A stretch of 64,000 nt of DNA from positions 1 to 64,000 of IMG/VR virus record IMGVR_UViG_3300009788_000102; one strand, written 5' to 3'. The notes under the pieces were generated by a model that was not told the DNA's origin, made no database searches, and worked only from the letters and a program-made list of their open reading frames with translations. Made by a program: the position numbers and the translations under genes. The DNA is from a virus. Below are positions 7,375-14,406 of this stretch, piece by piece; the first letter of the stretch is position 1, and each line of letters begins with the position of its first letter.

Positions 7375-7686
7375 ATGGGACTCATCGACTATTCGGACCT
7401 AGTGGCAAGCGGCAAAATATCGGACGTTAAATCCGATAGTCAAGCGCCCGGAGGCGAGACAATTATTATCGGATGGATAATGGGATGTGTCGCATTTCCG
7501 ATCATCATCTTTATCGGACTCTGGTTGATGGCGCATTCTTTTGAAGTAGCAGTTTATGGATTTATCGGACTCGGCCTGTGGGCGAGCGCACGTTATGGGA
7601 CTAACAACAGCTTGGTGGCCCGATTACGTTATCGGAAGTTCAGCAAGCGGGAACGTCTGATAATCGCGAGGCGATTGTCGGAATAA
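7375..7686 (+). CDS. Two-span membrane protein carrying repeat words, 103 aa
   Basis: Start codon lies inside TTATGGGAC. Two helices, about residues 30-52 (IIIGWIMGCVAFPIIIFIGL) and 58-72. The tail is basic (RYRKFSKRERLIIARR). Words are read as FIGL (twice), IIIG and RYGT. Role unknown. Confidence 0.75.
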   Translation: MGLIDYSDLVASGKISDVKSDSQAPGGETIIIGWIMGCVAFPIIIFIGLWLMAHSFEVAVYGFIGLGLWASARYGTNNSLVARLRYRKFSKRERLIIARRLSE

Positions 7687-7706
7687 TTATAGGACGGGAG
7701 TCAATC

Positions 7707-8075
7707 ATGGCAGTTATGGGACAGACAGGTCGAGTCGTATTATCGGACACAGTGCTCCAGTTCAAGAGCGCCCGAAAAAAGACAGTCCGATACAACTACG
7801 TCCGAGTACAGAATGGGTGGTTGTGCCAAGTTCTCGGACCTTTCCATAGCGCACTTTATGGGATGTGCAGCTTCGCAACAAAGAAATATCGGGCTAAAGC
7901 AGCACTGAAAAGACGGCTGGCGAACGATTATCGGTACTTCGGCTGTCTGTTGTTTTCGGACGTTGACGACGCCGATAATGTCGGCAAAGTGGACCTGAGA
8001 TTATGGGACCAAATCAGTTCGGGTCGTCCTATAATCAAGACACCGGGCGAGCTTATCGGAACCGCTGGCATGTAA
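7707..8075 (+). CDS. Hypothetical basic protein carrying repeat words, 122 aa
   Basis: GGGAG lies six bases before this ATG; an alternative start three codons in would again be a word-embedded ATG. Basic N-terminal half (SARKKTVRYNY, KKYRAKAALKRR) and acidic C-terminal half. Not recognised. Confidence 0.72.
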   Translation: MAVMGQTGRVVLSDTVLQFKSARKKTVRYNYVRVQNGWLCQVLGPFHSALYGMCSFATKKYRAKAALKRRLANDYRYFGCLLFSDVDDADNVGKVDLRLWDQISSGRPIIKTPGELIGTAGM

Positions 8076-8143
8076 TATCGGACGGAGAGCGGGTGGGGTT
8101 ATCGGAACCTCGCCCCTCTTGGGCCGATAACAAGGAGTAGACC

Positions 8144-8401
8144 ATGTGTAGATATAGGACCACAGCCGATGATTTCCTGATTATAGGACCAGCCTTCGGG
8201 ACGTTGTGGGAACGTCCGGTAATTGACGGAATTCTGCGAGACAGGTTACCCGACCATACCCAGGACCATTTGGAGTTATCGGACTGTGCGGTCGGGACGC
8301 TGGAATGGGTGTTATCGGTCCTTCCAACTCGGAAGATTATCGCTCTTTGTGGCGGTTATCGGGAGTATGCGAATCGGCACATTATGGGACCAATCCTTTA
8401 A
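8144..8401 (+). CDS. Hypothetical protein carrying repeat words, 85 aa
   Basis: AAGGAGTAGACC precedes the ATG. Words are read as YRT, IIGP, LELSD, LSVL and HIMGP. Last gene before the second word-derived terminator. No domain seen. Confidence 0.7.
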   Translation: MCRYRTTADDFLIIGPAFGTLWERPVIDGILRDRLPDHTQDHLELSDCAVGTLEWVLSVLPTRKIIALCGGYREYANRHIMGPIL

Positions 8402-8423
8402 GGGGTGATAACTAAAAAGATCA

Positions 8424-8453
8424 GGGGTCCGAATTATCGGACCTTTTTCTTTG
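8424..8453 (+). terminator. Second intrinsic terminator made from repeat words
   Basis: GGTCCG, loop AATTAT, CGGACC, then TTTTTCTTT. Same design as the terminator at 7039. Confidence 0.83.
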
Positions 8454-8465
8454 CGCAGACCAGAA

Positions 8466-8555
8466 AATTATCGGACGTTGGGCCGTGGGCGATTATCGGA
8501 CGTGGCACATAACAGTTTGGTTTGTATGCGTGGACACGAATACTTATCGGATAGG
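8466..8555 (+). repeat. Intergenic repeat unit, copy 3 of 3
   Basis: Two exact words 25 bp apart, then ACAGTTTGGTTTGTATGCG and GAATACTTATCGGAT. No gene follows this copy; instead a phased word array lies downstream. Confidence 0.6.
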
Positions 8556-8584
8556 GCCGAGAATATCGTATGGCGCAGAATGGG

Positions 8585-8776
8585 TTATCGGACCAGCCAC
8601 AAAGCAGTTATCGGACCGCCATGCCCGTTATCGGGCCAAGCGGGTTTTTCGTTATCGGTCCCTGTGTTATCGGACGTTCGTGGACAAATGGTTATCGGAC
8701 TCTTCCTCGTCTTGCTTATCGGACCTTCCTCCCCCCAGAGGGTTATCGGACGTAGCGCGGGGCGGGATTATCGGAC
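8585..8776 (+). repeat. Phased array of nine direct repeat words
   Basis: Words start at 8585, 8608, 8628, 8652, 8667, 8692, 8716, 8743 and 8768; two are one-base variants. Seven of the eight spacings are 20-27 bp, close to two helical turns, as in iteron or cooperative binding-site arrays. No open frame here reads as a protein. Confidence 0.8.
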
Positions 8777-9169
8777 CGTTCCGGGAATCGTTATGTACGT
8801 GTGATAATATCATGGTTTTTGACCCAATTAACCGTGATTTCGTTATAGGGCGTGCTTTTTTATCGGAATCGACCGAAAATATCGCGATTTTAACGGTTAT
8901 AGGACGCTTTTTGCCGATAATTCGCGCATTATAGGACTCGCGTAACACATCTTATAGGACTTTCCGATAAGAATCAGCTTCTAGGGCGCGATAAACGGGA
9001 TATTATAGGCAATTGACCGATAAATGATCTCAAAAAGCGGACGTAAATCAAATCATGCATTATCGGACAAAGTGCGATAATATCGACGATTGACGGCTCT
9101 CAGGGCCGAAAATTTATTTTCAATCCGCGCTTGACGTTTTGTATAACTTTACATAGAGTATTATGTAGG

Positions 9170-9253
9170 ATGAAAAACGAGAGAACGAAAACGGACGCTA
9201 GGTCCGGTTCGTTATTCTCGGACGCAAGCCGAAGTCCCGCGAGGGACCGATAA
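9170..9253 (+). CDS. Possible small basic peptide, 27 aa
   Basis: An ATG 11 bp after a weak promoter (TTGACG, 17 bp, TAGAGT) opens 27 codons ending in a reverse word (GACCGATAA). No convincing ribosome site. The word is again used as the stop. Low certainty. Confidence 0.3.
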   Translation: MKNERTKTDARSGSLFSDASRSPARDR

Positions 9254-9379
9254 TAAGTGGCCGACGCAAGGTTGGTCCGAATAAGTGATGTTCCGATAAC
9301 GAGTCTACTAGGCCCGTCCCATAAGTCAGGACGGTGTAGTCTCGGCTCTTGGGGCGGCAAGTCAATACGGGAGAAACGT

Positions 9380-9712
9380 ATGAGCATTGACACCGCTGTC
9401 AAGAATGATGCCCAAGGAACGTCCGAGAAGTTCGGTCAGGATGCGTTTTTGGCAAACGCCGTCACGTATCGTCAGCACAAGCGAATTGTCGATGCGTGCT
9501 CGGGGTACGATAACGTCGATGACGCCATCGCAGGTCTGACCGCAGCGTGGGAATCGCTCGAAAGTCAGGTCGTAGAGGGTGGTCAGTACACCCCCGACCG
9601 TGAACTGGGTTTCGGGTCCGATAACGCGGCCACGATCGCAGAGACCCTTATGGGACTCAGGTCGACAACCGGCGCGACGCGCAAGGCGTTCAAGGATTTG
9701 GGCAAGGTCTAG
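9380..9712 (+). CDS. Hypothetical protein, 110 aa
   Basis: GGGAG before the ATG at MSIDTAVK. Acidic, helical, with FLANAVTYRQHKRI and an alanine-rich middle. Follows the repeat field and has only one reverse word (GTCCGATAA). A 10-bp GC hairpin (AAGCGCC/GGGGCGCTT) lies about 35 bp downstream and may end the transcript. Not recognised. Confidence 0.75.
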   Translation: MSIDTAVKNDAQGTSEKFGQDAFLANAVTYRQHKRIVDACSGYDNVDDAIAGLTAAWESLESQVVEGGQYTPDRELGFGSDNAATIAETLMGLRSTTGATRKAFKDLGKV

Positions 9713-10703
9713 TCTCGTCGGTCCACAGTCCGAGTAGAGTGTCTGACTCGAAGCGCCTCGAATCGTCGGGGCGCTTTACGATGGACATTCTGACATAAGT
9801 CAGGATAGAGCCGCTTGTCAGGGTAGCACCCTGTCGTTATAGGCACACTTAGAATCAGTGTCAGCGGTTCCCATAACCAATTTCAGCGGGAAGTCCGATA
9901 AGCGTCGGGTATCCCCGGAATGGGTTGGGGAGTAGGTCTGTAGTCTCCGCAGTACGGTCGGCGACGGCGCAGGAAGCGCGTCAATGGTCTGAACCGGGAT
10001 CGTCAAGGCTATCGGTCAAAAGCCAGTCCAAGAAGCGGCAAAACGCAGAGTCTGAATTGCAGACTCAGTCTACGTCAATGACGTGGGCGGATATAAGTGA
10101 CGGTTCGTCTACACGATTCCTTATCTGTCTGGCAAGGTCCGGGTGTCAGCCACCGTGGGAGCAAGACAGCAAAGGGTCTTTGTCGTGTATTACTATCTCT
10201 CGAATCGTCTCGGGAAACCGCTCGTCAGTCAGGTGATAGGCTCTTTTTTTGTCGTGGGATAGGGGCTCATTCGCGCAAGTCTTGTAAACTAATCCTCTTT
10301 GATTTCTCTCACAATGGTCGGACGAAGTTCGCTGAAACTTCCGATGGTCGGCGGGTCGGATATGAGGCACGGTTCAATTCTTGTCTTGAGGCCACATTCG
10401 ATGGCGCACAGCGGGCAGTTGTGAGTCATTGGAAAGTTGGGATACACCCGAACGACACGACACGACGGCGGATCGAATAAACTGGATAACCGCACTGGCG
10501 CGGCAGTCTCGATTCGGATAGTCGTTAAAATAAGGATACATGAAACCATCCAGGGAAGAAACAGATTGCCAGATTATATCTGCCTGGATGTTATCCAAAA
10601 GAAAGTAGAGGAACGGACCTACGGGTCGGGAGTCAGCTACTGCGGGCTAATAACTCGCAATAGTCTGAGTGCGCGTGAAGGTGGGTTGGCGCGTGTCTTT
10701 TCT
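9713..10703. other. About 1 kb without a convincing gene
   Basis: Open frames here have shadow-like composition. I see several perfect hairpins: CTGAC-ATAA-GTCAG, CAGGGT-AGC-ACCCTG, GAGTCTG/CAGACTC around 10050, and CATCCAGG/CCTGGATG around 10550. ATAAGT(C/G)A recurs near 9253, 9280, 9321, 9794 and 10094. It may be a structured RNA or a replication or regulatory region; nothing decides. Confidence 0.45.
10289..10429 (-). CDS. Possible small minus-strand zinc protein, 46 aa
   Basis: Reads MTHNCPLCAIECGLKTR and ends TIVREIKED, with CPLC-x3-C. No ribosome site and no promoter visible, and it opposes its neighbours. Kept only as a possibility. Confidence 0.28.
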   Translation of the reverse strand: MTHNCPLCAIECGLKTRIEPCLISDPPTIGSFSELRPTIVREIKED

Positions 10704-10774
10704 AGGTCGGTGGCGCAATTGGCAGCGCATCCCCAGTCGGGGGAAGGTTGCAGGTTCGAGTCCTGTCCGACCGT
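10704..10774 (+). tRNA. tRNA-like element, possibly a degenerate tRNA-Asp(GUC)
   Basis: Has a GGTCGG/CCGACC acceptor stem, D-stem GCGC/GCGC and T-arm GCAGG-TTCGAGT-CCTGT. The anticodon arm is abnormal: TCCCC/GGGGA leaves a five-base loop AGTCG, or a four-pair stem gives a seven-base loop with GTC but A at position 33. It could be a pseudo-tRNA or a divergent tRNA. Confidence 0.45.
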
Positions 10775-10791
10775 GTTTAAGGGGAAATGAA

Positions 10792-10899
10792 ATGCTAGAA
10801 CGTGTCACGAGTTTGATGCACTGCATGGTTACGGTCCTGGATTGGATCGTGGCTGGCGCGGTGGTTGTAGTGGTGGTGTCAATCGCCGTCACAATGTAG
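10792..10899 (+). CDS. Single-span membrane peptide, 35 aa
   Basis: AAGGGGAAATGAA before the ATG. Helix VAGAVVVVVVSIAV at the C-terminus. Next gene carries the same GGGGAAATGAA leader. Confidence 0.55.
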   Translation: MLERVTSLMHCMVTVLDWIVAGAVVVVVVSIAVTM

Positions 10900-10909
10900 G
10901 GGAAATGAA

Positions 10910-10984
10910 ATGTCAATGAAAGTGGGCATGTGGCTTATGTTCTTGTTGGGAACCATCGTAGGGTTTACCATCAGTACGTTATAG
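10910..10984 (+). CDS. Membrane peptide, 24 aa
   Basis: Same GGGGAAATGAA leader as its neighbour. One helix (MWLMFLLGTIVGFTI). Ends before a terminator. Confidence 0.45.
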   Translation: MSMKVGMWLMFLLGTIVGFTISTL

Positions 10985-11011
10985 GTCCAACATAGAAACA
11001 TAGCGCGCCGA

Positions 11012-11052
11012 GGAAACTATCCGGGGTTCTGAGAAAGAGTTTCCGGGTTTTT
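11012..11052 (+). terminator. Probable intrinsic terminator
   Basis: GGAAACT pairs with AGTTTCC across 19 bases, followed by GGGTTTTT. Ends the two membrane-peptide genes. The next 350 bp hold no convincing gene. Confidence 0.55.
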
Positions 11053-11396
11053 CATCGACAGTCTTGGTGTGCCTGTGTGCCAGGCGCCAAATCCCAGTCC
11101 GTCCCATTTCCGAGCGCTCTGCATTCCTTGTGTTCCTTGTAAAGGTGGTATAGGGTAGACCGAGACAAAAAGTGACTTTATCGGGTCAAAAACCCACCTT
11201 TTCCTACTGCACAGTCGCGCCTCATATGAGCCTCGTTTGGTCCCTATATGTGATTTTTCACCCGTGTGGAGGACAATGTCACCGTGTGGGGAAGAGTGGG
11301 GAAAATGGCGTTGGGAGTACGAGATTTGATCGTGATCGTCATACGATCTTATGCTATCGTCGTATTCGTCGATGGCTATCGTCATGTGCTTTTGGA

Positions 11397-11409
11397 GGTG
11401 TTAAACACC
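11397..11409. promoter_or_regulatory. Perfect 13-bp palindrome at a start codon
   Basis: GGTGTTAAACACC lies between a GGAGG site and the ATG it abuts, and includes the last bases of that site. It could be an operator or a hairpin that masks translation. Confidence 0.4.
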
Positions 11410-11589
11410 ATGACATATTACATAATCATCGACGGGAAAGACATTTGTATAATGGAGGAAAAAGATATACGGATTGCTGACTTTCATGTTGATCATGTGT
11501 TGAGAGTCACAGCGGAGAAAACAACGAGCCTAAAAGTTGAACTGGTAGACGTGAAAACAATAGCAAGCGACGTTAGGCGATTTCCGTGA
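11410..11589 (+). CDS. Hypothetical protein, 59 aa
   Basis: GGAGG about 12 bases upstream. Beta-rich sequence (YYIIIDGKDICI, LRVTAEKTTSLKVEL). In-frame ATGs upstream exist but read as low-complexity. A palindrome at the start suggests translational control. Confidence 0.6.
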   Translation: MTYYIIIDGKDICIMEEKDIRIADFHVDHVLRVTAEKTTSLKVELVDVKTIASDVRRFP

Positions 11590-11618
11590 AAATCTGGCTA
11601 TTATCATATTTGCTTGGA

Positions 11619-11741
11619 ACCGAATAACCATCTCTCTGATGGGTCGATGGGTAAGCCGTAAGGCGTCCAACGGGTTAATAGTGGGAATTACCCACCCACT
11701 GGCGCAGAGCCAACGGTAGTAGGAAATCTACCTTATTCGGT
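11619..11741 (+). ncRNA. Structured RNA or cis-regulatory leader, about 123 nt
   Basis: Closed by a nine-pair helix ACCGAATAA/TTATTCGGT. Inside: CCATC/GATGG hairpin, GCC-GTAA-GGC with a GNRA loop, GTGGG/CCCAC and GGTAG/CTACC hairpins. It ends next to a T-run and eight bases before the GGAGGG of the next gene. I cannot match it to a known riboswitch or ribozyme by eye. Confidence 0.6.
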
Positions 11742-11761
11742 CGTTTTTGGAGGGTACGAAA

Positions 11762-12232
11762 ATGACAACAGAAGTCGTATACAAAGCCACCTGTGACGGA
11801 GTTCGTGGGGTTAACGGAAAATTAACAACTTGTGTGTCTGGCAACCACCGTCCTGATCACAATATGCCTGGAGCGCCAACAAAAGGGTTGGCGATAGAAA
11901 AGGCAAGGACTGGAAACGGATATAGGAGACCACACGACAACCCAGAAGTTCCAGATGGAGAGACGACACACCTCTGTTGTCCCGATTGTTGGCGCGAATA
12001 CCAAAGATGGAACACGGTATTACCTATTCCGAAAGGAATCGACGGCCAGATCGAGCACTTGAAGAACTACGCCCATAAACATGTGTTTGACGTAGAACTC
12101 ACATGTTCCAAATGCGAAAAGGTGGCTCATCTCAAAATGAACATAACAACAATCCTTAGTTGTTTAAGGGAATCTGGTTGGCCAATCTGTCCCGAATGTG
12201 GACAAGACATGGACGATAGCTTGGTTGACTAA
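11762..12232 (+). CDS. Two-ribbon zinc protein, 156 aa
   Basis: GGAGGG at seven bases before ATG. First set: C near residue 9, C at 23, then CCPDC near residue 77. Second set: CSKC near 119 and CPEC near 147. Lies directly behind the structured leader, so likely the leader's target. Function unknown. Confidence 0.8.
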   Translation: MTTEVVYKATCDGVRGVNGKLTTCVSGNHRPDHNMPGAPTKGLAIEKARTGNGYRRPHDNPEVPDGETTHLCCPDCWREYQRWNTVLPIPKGIDGQIEHLKNYAHKHVFDVELTCSKCEKVAHLKMNITTILSCLRESGWPICPECGQDMDDSLVD

Positions 12233-12242
12233 TTCAAGTGCG

Positions 12243-12347
12243 GTGGAGATCGACCTAACGGGATTGACTCGGGGCGATTTGGAAAACGAGGGGTTATCTG
12301 CGAACGAAATCATGTGGATTCTGGCAAATTCGGAGGTGGCGAAATGA
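12243..12347 (+). CDS. Small acidic helical protein, 34 aa (GTG start)
   Basis: Reads VEIDLTGLTRGDLENEGLSA with an amphipathic tail, and its TGA overlaps the next ATG. No good ribosome site before the GTG. The overlap and composition favour a real gene. Confidence 0.45.
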   Translation: MEIDLTGLTRGDLENEGLSANEIMWILANSEVAK

Positions 12348-12556
12348 TCTTTGTGAATAGCAATTGTACTCCCGTAGTGGTGGTTTGTGACGACGAAACT
12401 GGACCTGATTATACGGTCCACACGACCAGGGATGTAGTCACAGTCGTTTGTGAAATATACAGTGTATCAGGCAGACTCCATTTCTCCACACTGGGAAAAT
12501 TCTGCCTAAGCCAGGATTTCATAGACGAAACGGCCAGACAAGTGGGCGAACTGTAG
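12344..12556 (+). CDS. Hypothetical beta-rich protein, 70 aa
   Basis: GGAGG seven bases upstream, ATGA overlap with the previous gene. Valine-rich strands (PVVVVCDD, VVTVVCEIYSV). Not recognised. Confidence 0.7.
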   Translation: MIFVNSNCTPVVVVCDDETGPDYTVHTTRDVVTVVCEIYSVSGRLHFSTLGKFCLSQDFIDETARQVGEL

Positions 12557-12786
12557 TGAGGTACAAGAAGTCAGATAAACGTGCATATCTGAATCTCTGT
12601 AGGCGATACAACAAAGCGTGGCATGACTTAAAAGAAGTGTCCACGAATCCTACCGGGGATGAGCAGGCGATACATGTGTTCACTGTTCTGTCTATCTGTC
12701 TGCACGCGGCAAAAGCCAGAGTCCCGATAAGATGGGGTTTACTTGGATTCGTCCGAAAGTGTGGGATGGCGCGAAAGGTAGGGTAA
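12556..12786 (+). CDS. Hypothetical basic protein, 76 aa (GTG start)
   Basis: The GTG uses the last base of the upstream TAG. Helical and basic (KKSDKRAYLNLCRRYNKAW). Unknown. Confidence 0.6.
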   Translation: MRYKKSDKRAYLNLCRRYNKAWHDLKEVSTNPTGDEQAIHVFTVLSICLHAAKARVPIRWGLLGFVRKCGMARKVG

Positions 12787-12787
12787 G

Positions 12788-13003
12788 ATGGACATTTCTC
12801 TCAAGCCAGGTACTTGCCATCGCGGGTTTGTCATCACTTATTCGATATACAAAGACTCAAGATTGATGGGGTTCCTGTGTTTTTGCGAAACTCTTTGTGA
12901 GTGGCAGATCGTTGGAGTCAAAGATCGTGGCGGGTTTAGTCTTCTGGATATCTCCGAGACTTGGTCGCTGTTGATCAATCGGCTCGGTTTGGAGAAAGCA
13001 TAG
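12788..13003 (+). CDS. Hypothetical protein starting with a KPG motif, 71 aa
   Basis: Begins MDISLKPGTC, like the KPGD proteins further right. Short beta-rich body. Ends at a taGTG junction. Confidence 0.65.
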   Translation: MDISLKPGTCHRGFVITYSIYKDSRLMGFLCFCETLCEWQIVGVKDRGGFSLLDISETWSLLINRLGLEKA

Positions 13004-13161
13004 TGACTTGGCATAGAATGTGTACTCTCATGGCGACCAGAAATTGTTATGAGGGAGGAATGTCTGCCAAGAAAATCGCCGAACAATCAAACGTCTCCTT
13101 GAGTACTGTCTATTATCGACTCAAAACTCTGGGAACAGAAATACGTGGAGGGGGAAAATGA
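13003..13161 (+). CDS. Small helix-turn-helix protein, 52 aa
   Basis: GTG start overlaps the upstream TAG. Residues about 20-45 read SAKKIAEQSNVSLSTVYYRL, a classic resolvase/MerR-like helix-turn-helix with S-x-S-T-V recognition. Probably binds DNA; may regulate neighbouring genes. Confidence 0.7.
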   Translation: MTWHRMCTLMATRNCYEGGMSAKKIAEQSNVSLSTVYYRLKTLGTEIRGGGK

Positions 13162-13388
13162 AGATACTTGTGGACAGTGGTGTACCGTCTCTGAGGGCCG
13201 CAGTCAGTAACGGTAAAGGGAAAGTGATCGAGTACGACATCATCTCGCGAGATGAAGTCATTGGAACTCTACATCGATTTGAAAGTGTTGGCACATGGAG
13301 CATTAACACACACCCTGACTACTCATTCAGCATTGGTTTCGTCGGTCGATTGATTCAGGTCATGTTGGAATACCAAGGACCAGCGTGA
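13158..13388 (+). CDS. Hypothetical protein, 76 aa
   Basis: ATGA overlap with the HTH gene. Beta-rich, with IISRDEVIGTLHRF. Not recognised. Confidence 0.68.
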   Translation: MKILVDSGVPSLRAAVSNGKGKVIEYDIISRDEVIGTLHRFESVGTWSINTHPDYSFSIGFVGRLIQVMLEYQGPA

Positions 13389-13403
13389 AAGAAGGTACAC
13401 GAA

Positions 13404-13697
13404 ATGTCAGATGACTATGCCAAGCCAGGGGATACGATCGAGATTACGTGGGATTATGATGACTGGAAAGGCAGGCGATACATAGTCGTGGAATGTCCAG
13501 AATCGTACAAGGGTACGTCTTGTGACAATCCAGGAAATGCTTGGGTTATTGCAGAAAAGGGCAAATCACCGTCCTATCTCTTTGCCGGTAACTACAAAAT
13601 CGTGGCGAGAGGCAATGGCCAGACGACAACGGGAGAGGGCGTTGACAAGTCTCTGAAGCGTCAATTGAACGACAACTTGAGGAGGGTATTCACATAA
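13404..13697 (+). CDS. KPGD-family small protein, 97 aa (paralogue A)
   Basis: Layout: YAKPGDTIEI at the start, YIVVECP near 30, AWV near 48, NYKIVARG near 68, then a helix DKSLKRQLNDNLRRVF. Two paralogues sit at 17863 and 18563. The fold looks like a small beta-barrel with a C-terminal helix. No function known. Confidence 0.75.
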   Translation: MSDDYAKPGDTIEITWDYDDWKGRRYIVVECPESYKGTSCDNPGNAWVIAEKGKSPSYLFAGNYKIVARGNGQTTTGEGVDKSLKRQLNDNLRRVFT

Positions 13698-13780
13698 TGT
13701 TGACTCATGCAGACGACTATCGGATAATGACCGATGAAGACATGGACAATGGCAAAGAAACTGTCTCGTCTCAGCAATGA
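13697..13780 (+). CDS. Possible small acidic peptide, 27 aa
   Basis: Starts on the last base of the previous TAA with GAGGAGGG upstream. It overlaps the next gene in another frame, so one of the two starts may be wrong. Confidence 0.35.
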   Translation: MLTHADDYRIMTDEDMDNGKETVSSQQ

Positions 13781-13991
13781 ACGTGGATCAACACCACACG
13801 AGGCACGTCTGATGGCGTGTATTCGTCTTCTGCTTGGCCATATCGAGGGTATCAAGGATGGCGCGATTGCAGTAGTCGAGGGGCTGGGTGAGAAAAGAGA
13901 CCCACCGTGTAGCAACATGACAGACATATACGACGAAGGCTATACTCAGTGTAAGGAAGATGTGGCAAATGTGCTTCGAGGTGAAAAATGA
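13734..13991 (+). CDS. Hypothetical helical protein, 85 aa
   Basis: Helical with MACIRLLLGHIEGIKDGAIA. An alternative start at the ATG of MAKKLSR five codons in is equally possible. Its stop overlaps the next ATG. Confidence 0.6.
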   Translation: MKTWTMAKKLSRLSNERGSTPHEARLMACIRLLLGHIEGIKDGAIAVVEGLGEKRDPPCSNMTDIYDEGYTQCKEDVANVLRGEK

Positions 13992-14167
13992 CCGTAGAAC
14001 GTATGTGGATCAATCAGCCATCAAAACTCCAACCGTACCATAATTTACACGGTACTCGTGTGTTAGCGGTGCGTGAATCGTATGAGACATCTCGAATCTA
14101 TTTCCTGAGCGGCGATGTTATCAGTCAAGTGATTGACCCAGTAGCGTTGTCTCCCGGATGGAGGTAA
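13988..14167 (+). CDS. Hypothetical protein, 59 aa
   Basis: ATGA overlap at the start. Contains HGTRVLAVRES and FLSGDVISQVID. Not recognised. Confidence 0.65.
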   Translation: MTVERMWINQPSKLQPYHNLHGTRVLAVRESYETSRIYFLSGDVISQVIDPVALSPGWR

Positions 14168-14170
14168 GAA

Positions 14171-14392
14171 ATGAGTGCGATAAAGCAACTGTTGGAAGGT
14201 CACAATGAGTTCATCAACCCGGTAATCAAGGCGTTGTTGGATCGTAGCGGGGAAAAACCTGTGATCGACGACGAAGATGCAGCAAAAAAAGAAGCTGCCA
14301 TGCTGATCGCTGGGGTACTTACCGGAGTCAAGGTGTTGATCATGCAATCCGCTAAGCTGATCGAGGAAATGGAACTTGACGACGTAGTGTAA
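14171..14392 (+). CDS. Hypothetical helical protein, 73 aa
   Basis: GGAGG before ATG. Two helices, the second hydrophobic (AAMLIAGVLTGVKVLIMQSA). Could be a small coiled-coil or membrane-associated protein. Confidence 0.7.
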   Translation: MSAIKQLLEGHNEFINPVIKALLDRSGEKPVIDDEDAAKKEAAMLIAGVLTGVKVLIMQSAKLIEEMELDDVV

Positions 14393-14406
14393 AGGAGTGG
14401 ACACGA

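Larger units (their letters stand above)
4690..9070 (+). repeat. Dense polar 9-bp repeat field, TTAT[C/G/A][G/A]GAC
   Basis: By hand I count about 63 exact matches on the + strand: 36 TTATCGGAC, 10 TTATGGGAC, 8 TTATAGGAC, 7 TTATCAGAC and 2 TTATGAGAC. Only two exact matches (both GTCCTATAA) lie on the minus strand, plus five near ones (GACCGATAA). Chance expectation for this pattern in 4.4 kb is about 0.1. The word sits inside genes in all three frames (encoding LSD, YRT or IG), in five start codons, in stops, in two terminators and in spacers. Outside this field it is essentially absent. The field fills the divergence between the leftward and rightward blocks. The non-genic stretches 4571-4880, 5531-5882, 7068-7317 and 8454-9130 hold little else. 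Confidence 0.95.

Noticed and set aside
8585-8776. CRISPR array
   Set aside because: The repeat is only 9 bp, spacing varies from 15 to 27 bp, no spacer-length units exist and no cas gene is nearby.
8451-8948. Three long overlapping frames of 61-149 codons on both strands as genes
   Set aside because: Their sequence is only the repeat word read in frame (LSD, YRT, IGP) and none has a ribosome site; the word lacks stops in most frames, which creates false open frames.
4690-9070. Simple tandem satellite or assembly artefact
   Set aside because: Sequence between words is unique, carries promoters, terminators and plausible genes, and the word varies at defined positions only.
10437-10916. Coding frames over the tRNA-like element at 10704
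   Set aside because: They are translations of tRNA arms, a known source of false frames.
11619-11741. Hammerhead ribozyme because of a CTGATG segment
   Set aside because: The required GAAA core and cleavage-site geometry are missing.
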